This document shows positions 16,413 to 26,489 of a DNA stretch of 64,000 nt, in pieces. Both the position numbers and the translations under genes were made by a program. This stretch comes from Parvibaculaceae bacterium (lineage in GTDB: Bacteria; Pseudomonadota; Alphaproteobacteria; Parvibaculales; Parvibaculaceae). The notes under the pieces are model-generated. The model saw only the letters and a program-made list of their open reading frames with translations, did not search any database and had not been told where the DNA came from. Every line of letters begins with the position of its first letter. Position 1 is the stretch's first letter. Location of the stretch: contig JAHBYJ010000001.1 of the NCBI GenBank assembly GCA_019636015.1, forward strand, positions 2,356,066 through 2,420,065, in the 5' to 3' direction.

Positions 16413-16438
16413 CAGCGCCCCCGTTTCCGGGGACGCTG
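16413..16438 (-). terminator. Possible rho-independent terminator
   Basis: CAGCG and CGCTG outer arms with an inner CCCCG/CGGGG stem and one mismatch, 44 bases beyond the stop of the longer GST. On the minus strand only a broken T-run follows (TTTGCCTTT), so termination may be partial. Confidence 0.45.
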
Positions 16439-16481
16439 CAAGCTTAGCATAGGCAGAGGGACGTTTAAGCCCTGCTCCGCC

Positions 16482-17273
16482 CTATTGTGCGCGTTGACCG
16501 AAAAGGATCTTGCGAGCCTTCTCGGCCTCCTTGGTCTTGTCACCGATGGTGCCCCGGCGCCATTCGCGCCCAAGGGCAAATCCCCTCCGGACGGCCGGAC
16601 GGGCACCAACCCGCTCAAACCAGTCCTTCAGGAAAGGGAAATCGTCCAGCCGCTGGCCCTGGTTCTTGTAGGGTACGATCCAGCCCCAGCAGGCCATATC
16701 CGCAATCGAGTAACGCCCGGCGAGATAGTCACGGTCCTTGAGGCGCTTGTTCATCACGCCGTAGAGCCGGTTTACCTCGTCGGTATAGCGCTTGATTGCG
16801 TAGGGTATCTTCTCCTGGGCGTACTGGCGGAAGTGATGGGCTTGGCCCGCCATCGGACCAAGCCCAGCCATCTGCCAGAACAACCATTGGTCGACCTCAA
16901 TTCTCTGGCGTTCGCTCGAGGGATAGAACTTCCCCGTCTTGCGCCCGAGATATTGAAGGATTGCCCCCGACTCGAAGACCGAGACCGGTTTCCCCCCTGG
17001 TCCTTTCGGATCCACGATGGCGGGCATCCTGTTGTTCGGCGCGATCTTCAGAAAGGATCGCTTGAACTGGTCGCCAACTCCGATATTCACCGGCCTGACC
17101 GTATAAGGCAGCCCGCATTCTTCCAGCATGATCGACACCTTCCAGCCATTTGGTGTTGGCCAGTAGTAGAGGTCGATCGGGTCGGCTTTGCCCCGCGAAG
17201 CCGCGGGACGCCGCCTTGCCGTGGAACGCTTCGCCGCCGCCTTAGCGGCTGATGGCCGACGCGTATCGTTCAT
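16482..17273 (-). CDS. Glutathione S-transferase with H1-like basic N-terminal extension
   Basis: A 263-residue protein. Residues about 33-245 are a YghU-type GST: IDLYYWPTPNGWKVSIMLEE, NNRMPAIVD, SVFESGAILQYLGRKTGKF and YSIADMACWGW. It resembles the neighbouring 210-residue GST. Residues 1-31 are unusual: rich in Lys, Arg and Ala (SAAKAAAKRSTARRRPAASRGK), like the histone-H1-like protein whose gene ends 9 bp upstream. The start ATG at 17273 has only a weak ribosome binding site, so a later start would remove the tail; the in-frame basic coding sequence is nevertheless continuous. Confidence 0.88.
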   Translation of the reverse strand: MNDTRRPSAAKAAAKRSTARRRPAASRGKADPIDLYYWPTPNGWKVSIMLEECGLPYTVRPVNIGVGDQFKRSFLKIAPNNRMPAIVDPKGPGGKPVSVFESGAILQYLGRKTGKFYPSSERQRIEVDQWLFWQMAGLGPMAGQAHHFRQYAQEKIPYAIKRYTDEVNRLYGVMNKRLKDRDYLAGRYSIADMACWGWIVPYKNQGQRLDDFPFLKDWFERVGARPAVRRGFALGREWRRGTIGDKTKEAEKARKILFGQRAQ

Positions 17274-17282
17274 TCAGCCTAC

Positions 17283-17726
17283 TCAGGCCGCCTTCTTCGC
17301 TGCGGGCTTGCGCTTTGCAGCGGTCTTGCGCTTGGCCGGCGCCTTCTTGGCAGCGGTCTTGCGGGCGGCGGGCTTCTTCGCTGCCGTCTTGCGGGCGGCA
17401 GGCTTCTTCTTCGCAGCCGTCTTGCGAGCGGCAGGCTTCTTCGCAGCCGTCTTCTTGGCGGCGGGCTTCTTCTTCGCTGCGGGCTTCCGCTTCGCAGGCG
17501 CCTTCTTGGCGACGGTCTTCTTGGCAACCGCCTTCTTGGCAGCAGGCTTCTTCTTCGCAGCCGGCTTCTTCTTGGCGGGGGCCTTCTTCGTCGCGGTCTT
17601 CTTCGCGGCGAGCTTCTTCACCGTCTTCTTGGCTGCCGGCTTCTTCTTGGCAGCCGGCTTCTTCGCGGCGGGCTTTTTGGCCGCAGCGGCCTTCGGCTTA
17701 GCTTTCGTCTTGGTGGTCGTAGCCAT
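17283..17726 (-). CDS. Histone H1-like Lys/Ala/Pro-rich DNA-binding protein
   Basis: A 147-residue protein made almost only of Lys, Ala, Pro, Thr and Arg in tandem units such as KKPAAKK, RKTAAKK and KKAPAKRK, with no acidic residues. This is the bacterial H1-like/AlgP-type composition, known to bind and compact DNA without sequence specificity. GGAGC lies before the ATG at 17726. Length of such repeats varies by slippage, so allele length is expected to differ between strains. It sits upstream of, and close to, a GST with a similar basic tail. Confidence 0.88.
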   Translation of the reverse strand: MATTTKTKAKPKAAAAKKPAAKKPAAKKKPAAKKTVKKLAAKKTATKKAPAKKKPAAKKKPAAKKAVAKKTVAKKAPAKRKPAAKKKPAAKKTAAKKPAARKTAAKKKPAARKTAAKKPAARKTAAKKAPAKRKTAAKRKPAAKKAA

Positions 17727-17948
17727 GTTTCTCTAGCTCCTGATGTGCCGTTTCGTTTGGCGACAATCCATGTACTCGTAACGCACACATTGCTAGCGCC
17801 CTCGTACCCCTCAGGCGCACACGCCAATTACTATGAGCGCGCATTTTGCGCTCGGCAACTGAATGCAACAGAATTGTGCACAGGCGTCGGCGCCACTCTC
17901 CGGGGAAAGTGGTTACCAAACCGTTCATCGGGAGGCCGGAATTTTTCG

Positions 17949-19457
17949 TCAGCCGTCGGACGATAGACCGAGTTTCCTGGCGAGGATTTCGTTCACGACT
18001 TGCGGATTCGCCTTGCCAGACGTGGATTTCATGACTTGTCCGACAAACCAGCCCGCAAGTTGGGGCTTGACTTTCGTTTGCTCGACTTTATCGGGATTGG
18101 CCGCGATGATGGCGTCGATCGCGGCCTCGATAGCCCCAAAATCCGTGACTTGCTGCAGGCCTTCTTCCTGGACGATTTTGGCCGGGTCGCGACCCGTTTT
18201 GTACATCGAATCAAAAACCTGCTTCGCGATTCGCCCCGAGATGGTCTCGTCGGAGATGAGGTCGATGAGCTCTCCGAGCTGCTTTGCGGTGACCGGAGTC
18301 TCCTCGATCGAGTGCCCTTCGCGGTTCAGCGCACCGAACAATTCGCCCGTCACCCAGTTCGCCGCGAGCTTCGCATCGCGCCCCTTGGCGACCGCCTCGA
18401 AGTAGTCCGCACGCGCCGCCTCGCCGATCAGAACGGTGGCGTCATAGGGCGAGAGGCCGTATTCGGCGATCAGCCGCGCCTTCTTGTTGTCCGGGAGTTC
18501 CGGCAGCGACGCCTTGATCCCGTCCACGAGTTCCTGCGTGAACTCGAGCGGCAGAAGGTCGGGATCGGGGAAGTAGCGGTAGTCATGCGCCTCTTCCTTG
18601 GAGCGCATGGAGCGCGTCTCTCCCGTTTTGGGATCGAAGAGCCGGGTTTCCTGGTCGATCTTGCCGCCATCTTCCAGAATTTCGATCTGCCGGCGGGCTT
18701 CATAGTCGATCGCCTGGCCGATGAAGCGGATGGAATTGACGTTCTTGATCTCGCAGCGCGTGCCCAGCGGCGAGCCCACCTTGCGCACCGAAACGTTCAC
18801 GTCGGCGCGGAGCGAGCCCTCCTCCATGTTGCCGTCGCAGGTGCCGAGATAGCGCAGGATGGTGCGGAGCTTGTTCACATAGGCCTTCGCCTCGTCCGCC
18901 GAACGCATATCCGGCCGCGAAACGATCTCCATCAGCGCCACGCCCGAGCGGTTGAGGTCGACGAAGCTCATTGCCGGGTGCTGGTCGTGCAGGCTCTTGC
19001 CGGCGTCCTGTTCGAGATGGAGCCGCTCGATGCCGACGGTGACGACGCGCCCGTCCGCCATGTCGAGCAGCACTTCGCCCTCGCCCACGATCGGATGCTT
19101 GAACTGGGAAATCTGGTAGCCCTGCGGCAGATCCGGGTAGAAATAGTTCTTCCGGTCGAAGACGGAGCGCAGGTTGATCTTCGCCTTGAGGCCAAGGCCG
19201 GTGCGGATCGCCTGTTCGACGCAGAAGCGGTTGATGACCGGCAGCATGCCGGGCATGGCCGCATCGACGAGGCTGACCTGCGTGTTCTGTTCGGCGCCGA
19301 AGGTGGTGGAGGAGCCGGAGAAGAGCTTCGCCTTCGACGTGATTTGGGCATGGACCTCAAGGCCGAGAATGACTTCCCAGTCGCCCGTCTGCCCCTTGAT
19401 CAGGTCTTCCGCGCGCGGCTCGCGCTGACGCATCGTGCTTTCGAACTCGCTCATCAT
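17949..19457 (-). CDS. gatB: Asp-tRNA(Asn)/Glu-tRNA(Gln) amidotransferase subunit B
   Basis: A protein of about 502 residues, the usual GatB length. It begins with the kinase-like cradle ([22 protein letters not shown]), continues with [19 protein letters not shown] and [15 protein letters not shown], and ends with the YqeY-like tail ([25 protein letters not shown]) that contacts tRNA. GatB activates the mischarged aminoacyl-tRNA by phosphorylation; ammonia comes from GatA. The ATG at 19457 overlaps the gatA stop (ATGA). Its presence implies that Asn-tRNA or Gln-tRNA is made by transamidation here. Confidence 0.97.
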   Translation of the reverse strand: MMSEFESTMRQREPRAEDLIKGQTGDWEVILGLEVHAQITSKAKLFSGSSTTFGAEQNTQVSLVDAAMPGMLPVINRFCVEQAIRTGLGLKAKINLRSVFDRKNYFYPDLPQGYQISQFKHPIVGEGEVLLDMADGRVVTVGIERLHLEQDAGKSLHDQHPAMSFVDLNRSGVALMEIVSRPDMRSADEAKAYVNKLRTILRYLGTCDGNMEEGSLRADVNVSVRKVGSPLGTRCEIKNVNSIRFIGQAIDYEARRQIEILEDGGKIDQETRLFDPKTGETRSMRSKEEAHDYRYFPDPDLLPLEFTQELVDGIKASLPELPDNKKARLIAEYGLSPYDATVLIGEAARADYFEAVAKGRDAKLAANWVTGELFGALNREGHSIEETPVTAKQLGELIDLISDETISGRIAKQVFDSMYKTGRDPAKIVQEEGLQQVTDFGAIEAAIDAIIAANPDKVEQTKVKPQLAGWFVGQVMKSTSGKANPQVVNEILARKLGLSSDG

Positions 19458-20932
19458 GCCCTCCACCAGGCGCCGGGCGCCGCGGTGAACTCCGCGGCTT
19501 CCTCGATGGCCCGCGCCGCGCGCAGCAGCGTCTCTTCGTCGAATGTCCGTCCGATCAGCTGCAGCCCGAGCGGCAGCCCTTCGCCGGAAAGCCCGGCCGG
19601 CACCGAGATGCCGGGCAGGCCCGCAAGGTTCACCGTCACCGTGAACACGTCGTTGAGATACATGGAGAGCGGATCGTCGGTTTTTTCGCCGATAGCGAAG
19701 GCGGCGGAGGGCGCCGTCGGCGTCAGCAGCACGTCGACTTCCGAGAAAGCCTCCGTGAAGTCGCGCGCGATGAGTGTCCTGAGCTTCTGCGCCTTGAGGT
19801 AATAGGCGTCGTAATAGCCGGCGGAGAGCACATAGGTGCCCATGAGAATTCGCCGTTTCACTTCGGCGCCGAAACCGGCCGCGCGGGTGTTCTCATACAT
19901 CTCCGTCACGTCGCGGCCTTCGACGCGCAACCCATAGCGCACACCGTCATACCGCGCGAGGTTGGACGAGCATTCCGCCGGCGCAACGATGTAATAGGTC
20001 GGCAGCGCATATTTGGTGTGGGGAAGGCTCACCTCCTTCACCGTGGCGCCCGCGGCCTTCAGCCATTCGATGCCGCGCGTCCACAGATCGTCGATCTCCT
20101 TCGGCATGCCCTCGACGCGGTATTCCTTCGGGATGCCGACGCTGAGGCCCTTCACGCCGCCTGCAAGCGCCGCTTCATAGTCCGGCACCAGGCGGTCGAC
20201 GCTGGTTGTGTCCTTCGCGTCATGCCCCGCCATCGACCGCAGCATGATCGCGGCGTCGCGCACATCGCGCGCGATCGGCCCCGCCTGATCGAGCGAGGAA
20301 GCGAAGGCGACGATGCCCCAGCGCGAGCAGCGGCCATAGGTCGGCTTGAGGCCCACAGTGCCGGTGAAGGCGGCGGGCTGGCGGATGGAGCCGCCCGTAT
20401 CCGTCGCCGTCGCCGCCGCGCAGAGGCGCGCCGCAACCGCCGCCGACGAACCGCCGGACGAGCCGCCGGGCACGAGCTTCGCGTCCGAGCCCTGACGGCG
20501 CCACGGGTTCACCACCGCGCCGTAATGGCTCGTCTCGTTGGAGGAGCCCATGGCGAATTCGTCATTGTTGAGCTTGCCGAGCATCACCGCCCCGTCGCGC
20601 CACAGATTGGCGGTGACGGTCGACTCGTAAGGCGGCACGAAGCCTTCGAGAATGTGGCTGCAGGCGGTCGTCTGCACATCCTTCGTGCAAAAGAGATCCT
20701 TGATGCCGAGCGGCACGCCCTCGAGCGGCCCGCCCTCGCCCTTCTGGAGCTTCGCATCCGAAGCCCTGGCCATCTCCATCGCCTTCTCGGCGGTGACGGT
20801 CACATAGGCGTTGAGAGCGCCGGCGGCTTCCATCTCCTTGAGATAGGCGCCGGTGAGCTCCACCGAGGTGATTTCCTTTTTCTTTAGCGCGTCGCGGGCT
20901 TCAGCGAGCGTGAGGCTGGTCAGATCGGTCAT
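19454..20932 (-). CDS. gatA: Glutamyl-/aspartyl-tRNA amidotransferase subunit A
   Basis: A 492-residue amidase-signature enzyme. The Ser-cisSer-Lys triad is visible: Lys in PLGIKDLF (about residue 77), Ser in [14 protein letters not shown] (about residue 155) and Ser in [15 protein letters not shown] (about residue 177). It hydrolyses glutamine and channels ammonia to GatB. It is the middle gene of gatCAB: 3 bp separate it from gatC and its stop overlaps the gatB start. Confidence 0.97.
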   Translation of the reverse strand: MTDLTSLTLAEARDALKKKEITSVELTGAYLKEMEAAGALNAYVTVTAEKAMEMARASDAKLQKGEGGPLEGVPLGIKDLFCTKDVQTTACSHILEGFVPPYESTVTANLWRDGAVMLGKLNNDEFAMGSSNETSHYGAVVNPWRRQGSDAKLVPGGSSGGSSAAVAARLCAAATATDTGGSIRQPAAFTGTVGLKPTYGRCSRWGIVAFASSLDQAGPIARDVRDAAIMLRSMAGHDAKDTTSVDRLVPDYEAALAGGVKGLSVGIPKEYRVEGMPKEIDDLWTRGIEWLKAAGATVKEVSLPHTKYALPTYYIVAPAECSSNLARYDGVRYGLRVEGRDVTEMYENTRAAGFGAEVKRRILMGTYVLSAGYYDAYYLKAQKLRTLIARDFTEAFSEVDVLLTPTAPSAAFAIGEKTDDPLSMYLNDVFTVTVNLAGLPGISVPAGLSGEGLPLGLQLIGRTFDEETLLRAARAIEEAAEFTAAPGAWWRA

Positions 20933-20935
20933 CGC

Positions 20936-21223
20936 TTACTCCACCACCTTGGGCACCACGAAGAAGCCGTCTTCGGCGCCCGGCGCATTGCGCGTCACTT
21001 CTTTCTGGAGGTTCGTCTCCGTCACCACGTCGTCGCGCATCTTCATCGCCATGGCGACGGCGCTCGTCATGGGCTCCACATCGGCGGTATCGACCTCGCC
21101 GAGCTGCTCCACCCAATCGAGGATGCCGTTGAGTTCCTTGGCAAGCGCCTCCAGCTCATCGTCCCGCACGGCAATCCGCGCAAGCCGGGCGATGTGCCGG
21201 ACCGTTTTCTGATCGACCGACAT
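20936..21223 (-). CDS. gatC: Glutamyl-/aspartyl-tRNA amidotransferase subunit C
   Basis: A 95-residue Gat[40 protein letters not shown] is the typical helical N-terminus and [18 protein letters not shown] the typical C-terminal belt that wraps GatA. ATG at 21223 fits the family; frame extends upstream but without homologous sequence. It heads the operon, with a 216-bp divergent region before ruvX. Confidence 0.95.
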   Translation of the reverse strand: MSVDQKTVRHIARLARIAVRDDELEALAKELNGILDWVEQLGEVDTADVEPMTSAVAMAMKMRDDVVTETNLQKEVTRNAPGAEDGFFVVPKVVE

Positions 21224-21439
21224 GGGTCCGCCTTTGTTGGTGATGGACGAGGGGAAGCCGCCTCGGGGCCGGAAGCCCGGCGAAGCGCCCCTTGCTCCTT
21301 GAATCGCGAGGGAACATAACAAGCGGGAGCCCCGCGCCGCAACGCCGCCCGCACAATATATATGAGGGAGCCGATTGCGCCCCGGAAGACCCCCGATTAT
21401 GGTCCGCCCCGTCGGATTTTACCCAAAGGTTGCAGGCAC

Positions 21440-21910
21440 TTGAGCGCCAATGTGAAACTTCTTGAGGAACTTGAACACGGGATCGGCCGCCATGACCGCC
21501 TGATGGGCGTCGATCTCGGCACCAAGACCATCGGCCTCTCCCTTTCCGATGTCTCCCGCTCGATCGCGAGCCCGCTCGAAACCATCAAGCGGACGAAGTT
21601 CACCGCAGATGCCGAACGGCTGATCGCGCTCGCGAAGGAGCACGGCGTGGTCGCCCTCGTCTTCGGCCTGCCGCTCAACATGGACGGGACCGAAGGGCCG
21701 CGCTGCCAGTCCACCCGCGCCTTCGTCCGCAACCTCGAAAAGCTGACCGACCTGCCCGTCGTCTTCTGGGACGAGCGCATGTCGACCCAGGCCGTGACCC
21801 GCACGCTCCTCGACGCCGACGCCAGCCGCGCCCGGCGCGCCGAACTCGTGGACAAGATGGCCGCCTCCTACATACTGCAAGGCGCACTCGACCGGCTGAG
21901 ACGGCTGTAA
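21440..21910 (+). CDS. ruvX: RuvX/YqgF putative pre-16S rRNA nuclease
   Basis: A protein of about 156 residues if begun at TTG 21440, the normal length for Yqg[16 protein letters not shown] holds the first catalytic Asp, [15 protein letters not shown] and [11 protein letters not shown] the other conserved segments, and [14 protein letters not shown] the last. YqgF-family proteins are RNase H-like and act in 16S rRNA 5'-end maturation; in some species they are annotated as Holliday-junction resolvases. The frame runs back to ATG 21362, but that extra 26 residues lacks family features. AAAGG lies 10 nt before the TTG. Confidence 0.9.
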   Translation: MSANVKLLEELEHGIGRHDRLMGVDLGTKTIGLSLSDVSRSIASPLETIKRTKFTADAERLIALAKEHGVVALVFGLPLNMDGTEGPRCQSTRAFVRNLEKLTDLPVVFWDERMSTQAVTRTLLDADASRARRAELVDKMAASYILQGALDRLRRL

Positions 21911-21912
21911 AA

Positions 21913-22248
21913 ATGAAAAATCTGTCAGGCATCGCCATCCTTCGAAAGCTCACCGGCGTAGTGGCTATCGTTTTTATTACCAGCCTCGGCGGAGCCGGCG
22001 ACGCGCATCCCACGGAACAAGCCGAAAACGAATTCGTAGAAGCCGTTCACGACTATGTGCGGCAAACAAGAAACTGGCCCGAAGGCAGCTTCAGGATCAT
22101 CCCGCAAGACAGCCGCGACGGGATGCACATATTCTCTGTGATCTACCTGGCCGATGAGACAGCGCTTCAAATAGGTGGCAGCGAGTCATTCGAAGCCCAT
22201 ATCGCTCCCGGGAGCGGACGGATCGAGAAAGAATTGCGCTACCAATAG
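21913..22248 (+). CDS. Small exported protein of unknown function
   Basis: A 111-residue protein with a signal peptide-like start (hydrophobic residues about 15-28). The mature part has QTRNWPEGSFRIIPQDSRDGMHIFSVIYLAD and ends with a charged turn. No family recognised. Base composition and codon choice are more AT-rich than the flanking ruvX and permease genes, which may mean later acquisition. It starts 2 bp after the ruvX stop, so expression with ruvX is likely. Confidence 0.62.
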   Translation: MKNLSGIAILRKLTGVVAIVFITSLGGAGDAHPTEQAENEFVEAVHDYVRQTRNWPEGSFRIIPQDSRDGMHIFSVIYLADETALQIGGSESFEAHIAPGSGRIEKELRYQ

Positions 22249-22283
22249 CAAGCCTCCCACCCGGCGAACAAGAAGAGCGAACC

Positions 22284-23198
22284 ATGCTCCCCATCCTCTA
22301 CGCCCTCATTCCCGTCTTCCTCGTGATCGCGCTCGGCTTTGCGATCCGGCGCATGGATTTTCCGGGCGAGGCGCTCTGGGCACCGCTCGACCAGATCAAC
22401 TACTACGTCCTCTTCCCGGCGCTGCTCTGCTACACGCTGGCCGTGGCGGAGATCAGGCTTGGCGAGATCGGCGCCATGGCCGCGGTGCTTGCCGCCGGCA
22501 TGATGGCGATGGTCGCACTGCTGATGCTCTCGAAACGCTTCCTGCCGATGACGGGGCCGGAATTCTCGAGCGTCTTTCAGGGCGCGGTGCGCTGGAACAG
22601 CTTCGTCGCGCTTGCCGCCATCGCCTCGCTCTGGGGAAAGCCGGGGCTGACGCTTGCCGCCGTCGCGGTTGCCGTGATGGTGCCGATCGCGAATGTGGTC
22701 TCGGTGACGGTGCTGACGCGCTATGCGGGCGCGACGCCGGCGGGGCCCGCGGCGATTGCAAAGCTCCTAGCGCGGAACCCGCTGATCCTCGCCTGCCTCG
22801 CGGGCATCGTGCTCAACCTCACCGGCATCGGCTTGCCGGGGCCGCTTGCCACCACCTTCAAGATCGTCGGCGACGCCTCGCTCACCCTCGGCCTTCTCGC
22901 GGTGGGCGCGGGGCTGCAGGTCGTGAACGTTCTGCAGAAGAAATGGATCGTGCTCTATACGAGCGTGCTGAAGCTCGTCGCCATGCCGCTGATGATGATG
23001 GGCTTTTGCTTGGCTTTCGGCGTCGAGGGCCTCGCCCGCCTCGTCGTGCTGATCTGCGCCGCCGTACCGGGCGCCACCTCCTCCTACATGCTCGCCCGCC
23101 AGCTCGGCGGCGACATGCAGCTCATGGCAAGCCTCATCACCGGCGGCACCATCCTCGCCGTCATCACCATGCCGATCATGTTGTGGTGGCTGGGGTAA
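22284..23198 (+). CDS. AEC-family (auxin efflux carrier-type) transporter
   Basis: A 304-residue membrane protein with about ten hydrophobic segments and the two-fold arrangement of the AEC/MleP family: IPVFLVIALGFAIRR at the start, NYYVLFPALLCYTLAV after the first helix, and VLICAAVPGATSSYMLARQLGGD near the end. Family members export small organic acids or amino acids; the substrate is unknown. ATG at 22284 follows a clear GAAGAGCGAACC leader. Confidence 0.9.
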   Translation: MLPILYALIPVFLVIALGFAIRRMDFPGEALWAPLDQINYYVLFPALLCYTLAVAEIRLGEIGAMAAVLAAGMMAMVALLMLSKRFLPMTGPEFSSVFQGAVRWNSFVALAAIASLWGKPGLTLAAVAVAVMVPIANVVSVTVLTRYAGATPAGPAAIAKLLARNPLILACLAGIVLNLTGIGLPGPLATTFKIVGDASLTLGLLAVGAGLQVVNVLQKKWIVLYTSVLKLVAMPLMMMGFCLAFGVEGLARLVVLICAAVPGATSSYMLARQLGGDMQLMASLITGGTILAVITMPIMLWWLG

Positions 23199-23223
23199 GG
23201 AGACGCTCAGCCATTTCGGCGCG

Positions 23224-23682
23224 TCAGAAAAGCCGACGCCTGTCATTAAATGACAAGACAGGCAGGAATTTCTTCTGCAGCCCTTGCTGGTCAACTTGCT
23301 CGGCAAACCATTTTAACGCGTTATGATATTGCTCCTGATACCCGTATTGCCCTCTAAAACTGTGAACTGCTGCAGCGCATTCCCGCATCTTTTTTAGGTA
23401 CTCATTGATTTCATCGTTGAGCAAGAAAGGCGCATCAGAGACGCCGAGATTAAAAGCTCTTAGGGCTTCCAACGAAACAGCAGCATTGGAAAGCGTTTCT
23501 TCTATAAGGGCGCGAGCCGCAACGAAAACAGCAAACCTGCGGTCATAAAGGTCAAAATCCAACCGCCTCGAAGCTATTTGCATCTGTTGCCACGCTATTC
23601 GGGCGCCCACAATCGCCACGGCCGGAATCGCAAGTGCTTGGACCACTTGAATCCAATATGGCAGTTCGATTGAATCAAACAT
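23224..23682 (-). CDS. Lower-GC membrane-anchored protein of unknown function
   Basis: A 152-residue protein with one hydrophobic helix at residues about 9-27 and a soluble helical remainder (RRFAVFVAARALIEETLSNA). GGGGAG is close before ATG 23682. The gene is clearly AT-richer than its neighbours (runs such as TTTTTTAGG), unlike the about 65% GC of flanking genes. No family recognised; the layout of a short N-terminal anchor plus an R..D.Y.RR motif resembles small membrane proteins often found on mobile islands. Probably acquired by transfer. Confidence 0.62.
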   Translation of the reverse strand: MFDSIELPYWIQVVQALAIPAVAIVGARIAWQQMQIASRRLDFDLYDRRFAVFVAARALIEETLSNAAVSLEALRAFNLGVSDAPFLLNDEINEYLKKMRECAAAVHSFRGQYGYQEQYHNALKWFAEQVDQQGLQKKFLPVLSFNDRRRLF

Positions 23683-23692
23683 TTCTCCCCCC

Positions 23693-25384
23693 TCACGCCA
23701 CCCGCGCCCGCTCCGTGATCGCGCGCACATCCGCGCCCACCGGCAGCGTGCCATAGACGTCGCCCCAGTCGCGGCCGAGGCGCGTGGCGCAATAGGCGTC
23801 CGACACGAAGCCCGGCGCATGCTGCAGCAGCAGCGCACCGGCGGCGAGTTTCGCCATCTGCTCCACCACCTGCCGCGAGCGCGCCTCGAGCGAGCCCATA
23901 TCGGTGAAGCCCTCCTTCAGTGCATCGAGCGCGCCGTCATAGGCCGCACTCTGCCCTCGCGCCTTGTCCAGTTCCGCAAACACCACATCAAGCGCCTGCG
24001 GCTCGCGCATCAGCGCGCGCAGGACGTCGAGGCACATGACATTGCCTGAGCCTTCCCAGATCGCATTGACCGGCATTTCGCGGTAGATGCGCCCTGCAAT
24101 GCCTTCCTCGACATAGCCATTGCCGCCGAGACATTCCATCGCCTCATAGGCGAGGTTCGGCGCGCGCTTGCAGACCCAGTATTTCGCGACCGGCGTCATG
24201 ATACGGCGGAAGGCGGCTTCCGCCTCGTCCTCATGCGCGCGGTCGAACGAGCGCGCCACGCGGAAGGAAAGCGCCGTCGCCGCCTCCGTCTCGAGCGCGA
24301 GATCGGCGAGCACATTCGCCATCAGGGGCTGGTCGATCAGCTTCTTCTGGAAGACCGTGCGGTAGGAGCAGTGATGCACGGCCTGTGAAACCGCCTGCCG
24401 CATCATCCCCGCCGTCGCCACCGCGCAATCGAGCCGCGTATAGGTCGCCATCTCGATGATGTTTCTGACGCCCCGCCCTTCCTCGCCGATGAGCCAGCCG
24501 GACGCCGCCTGAAACTCGACTTCAGACGAGGCGTTGGATTTGTTGCCCACCTTGTCCTTCAGCCGCTGGATGCGGATTGCGTTGACACTGCCATCGGGCA
24601 GGAAGCGCGGCATGAGGAAACATGAGATGCCGCCCGGCGCCTGCGCCAGCACGAGGAAGGCATCGCACATGGGAGCGGAGAAAAACCATTTGTGCCCGGT
24701 GATGCGATATTCCTCGCCCGGCCCGCCCTTGCCTGCGGGCACAGCTGCGGTCGTGTTGGCGCGCACATCCGTGCCGCCCTGCTTTTCCGTCATGCCCATG
24801 CCGAGGGTCACGCCCTTCTTCTCGCGCGCGGGCAGGAAACGCTCGTCATACTGGCGCGACAGAATGCGCGGCACCCACTCCTTCGCAAGCGAGGGTTGGA
24901 AGAGAAGCGCGGGGACGGCGGCATTCGTCATGGTGATGGGGCAGCCGTGGCCCGCTTCGGCCTGCGTCATGATGTAGGTGCCGGCAAGCCGCGCCACGAC
25001 CGCGCCCGCTTTCGGCTTTGCGTCGAGCCCGTCTTTCAGATGATCCCAGGGCGAGCCGTGGAGCCCCTGCTCGACCGACAGCGCCATCAGCCGGTGATAG
25101 GCGGGATGGAACTCCACCCGGTCTGCGCGGTGCCCGAAACGGTCGAAGCTCTTGAGGACCGGAAGGTAGGCATTCGCCTGCCGCCCGAGATCGAGCACCT
25201 CCGCCGAGCCCACCTTCGCCCCGAATGCCGCGAGCGAGGCGGCTGCATGCCCCGCTCCCTCCCGCTCCACCGTCTCGACCAGCGCCTTGTCGCCCGCGAA
25301 GAGGTTTACGTCTTCAAGCGGCGGCGGCTGGTTGAAGACCTCGTGAGTCGCAAAACCGGCGGGCGTTTCCATCTGGCTGGGCAT
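23693..25384 (-). CDS. AidB-like acyl-CoA dehydrogenase
   Basis: A 563-residue protein, longer than ordinary acyl-CoA dehydrogenases (about 385) and matching the AidB group. It starts with THEVFNQPPPLEDVNLF and has FHPAYHRLM, a flavin-binding TEKQGGTDVRANTTAA and the C-terminal YEAMECLGGNGYVEEG. E. coli AidB is a flavoprotein linked to the adaptive response to alkylation; isovaleryl-CoA dehydrogenase activity has been reported but is weak. No adaptive-response gene (ada, alkB) is in the window. Confidence 0.92.
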   Translation of the reverse strand: MPSQMETPAGFATHEVFNQPPPLEDVNLFAGDKALVETVEREGAGHAAASLAAFGAKVGSAEVLDLGRQANAYLPVLKSFDRFGHRADRVEFHPAYHRLMALSVEQGLHGSPWDHLKDGLDAKPKAGAVVARLAGTYIMTQAEAGHGCPITMTNAAVPALLFQPSLAKEWVPRILSRQYDERFLPAREKKGVTLGMGMTEKQGGTDVRANTTAAVPAGKGGPGEEYRITGHKWFFSAPMCDAFLVLAQAPGGISCFLMPRFLPDGSVNAIRIQRLKDKVGNKSNASSEVEFQAASGWLIGEEGRGVRNIIEMATYTRLDCAVATAGMMRQAVSQAVHHCSYRTVFQKKLIDQPLMANVLADLALETEAATALSFRVARSFDRAHEDEAEAAFRRIMTPVAKYWVCKRAPNLAYEAMECLGGNGYVEEGIAGRIYREMPVNAIWEGSGNVMCLDVLRALMREPQALDVVFAELDKARGQSAAYDGALDALKEGFTDMGSLEARSRQVVEQMAKLAAGALLLQHAPGFVSDAYCATRLGRDWGDVYGTLPVGADVRAITERARVA

Positions 25385-25505
25385 TGGCCTGAACCTCTTT
25401 TCCGGGGACTTTCTTCAGGTTAACACCGCCGCCCGCGCCCGGCCAAACCCGGCTTGAAAACCACCTTGCCGCCCCCCGGAATCGGCCCTATACAATGCGG
25501 CTTTA

Positions 25506-26489
25506 ATGACCAGCGCTGACAAACAGCTTTCACCGCTCTTCCCGCACCGGCACCTGCTGGGCATCGAAGGGCTTTCCCCTTCCGACATCACGGCCCTTCT
25601 CGATCTCGCCGACACCTATGTCGAGCAGAACCGCCAGATCGACAAGAAGGGCTCGGTGCTGCGCGGCCGCACCCAGATCAACCTCTTCTTCGAAGCCTCG
25701 ACCCGCACGCAAAGCTCCTTCGAGCTGGCGGGCAAGCGCCTTGGCGCGGATGTGATGAACATGTCGGTCTCCTCCTCCTCGGTGAAGAAGGGCGAGACGC
25801 TGATTGACACGGCGGTGACGCTGAACGCGATGCACCCCGACCTCATCATCATCCGGCATCAGAATTCGGGCGCGGTGGAACTTCTGTCGCAGAAGGTTTC
25901 CTGCTCGGTCATCAATGCGGGCGACGGCGCGCATGAGCATCCGACACAGGCGCTGCTCGACGCGCTGACCATCCGCCGCCGCAAGGGGAAGCTGCAGGGC
26001 CTTCTCGTCGCGATCTGCGGCGACATTCTCCATAGCCGCGTCGCGCGCTCGAACATCCTGCTGCTCAATGCGATGGGCGCGCGGGTGCGCGTCGTCGGTC
26101 CGCCGACGCTGATGCCGAGCGGTATCGAGCGGCTCGGCGTCGAGGTCTTTCACGACATGAAGAAGGGCCTCGAAGGCGTTGATATCGTGATGATGCTGCG
26201 ACTGCAGCTCGAGCGCATGACCGGTTCCTATGTGCCGAGCCAGCGCGAATATTTCCACTTCTACGGCCTCGATTACGCGAAGCTCGCCCATGCGAAGCCC
26301 GACGCGCTTGTGATGCATCCCGGGCCGATGAACCGCGGCGTCGAGATCGACAGCGCGGTGGCAGACGATATCGACCGGAGCCTGATCCGCGAACAGGTGG
26401 AGATGGGCGTCGCGGTGCGCATGGCGGTGCTCGATGCGCTGTCGCGCAACCTGCCGAACGAGCTGCCGCTCGCGGGAGGCCGCGCATGA
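25506..26489 (+). CDS. pyrB: Aspartate carbamoyltransferase, catalytic subunit
   Basis: A 327-residue ATCase. The carbamoyl-phosphate motif is [19 protein letters not shown] (about residue 60); later come [16 protein letters not shown] and the C-terminal [13 protein letters not shown]. It condenses carbamoyl phosphate and aspartate to N-carbamoylaspartate in pyrimidine synthesis. No pyrI follows; a dihydroorotase-like gene does, overlapping by 4 bp, as in the ATCase-DHOase class of complexes. Confidence 0.97.
   Translation: MTSADKQLSPLFPHRHLLGIEGLSPSDITALLDLADTYVEQNRQIDKKGSVLRGRTQINLFFEASTRTQSSFELAGKRLGADVMNMSVSSSSVKKGETLIDTAVTLNAMHPDLIIIRHQNSGAVELLSQKVSCSVINAGDGAHEHPTQALLDALTIRRRKGKLQGLLVAICGDILHSRVARSNILLLNAMGARVRVVGPPTLMPSGIERLGVEVFHDMKKGLEGVDIVMMLRLQLERMTGSYVPSQREYFHFYGLDYAKLAHAKPDALVMHPGPMNRGVEIDSAVADDIDRSLIREQVEMGVAVRMAVLDALSRNLPNELPLAGGRA

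Noticed and set aside
17698..17928. A 76-codon frame upstream of the H1-like gene
   Set aside because: Overlaps the start of the H1-like gene out of frame and has no recognised ribosome binding site.
18000..19802. A 600-codon plus-strand frame over gatB and part of gatA
   Set aside because: It is the antisense shadow of a gene with complete GatB motifs; long antisense frames are common at this GC.
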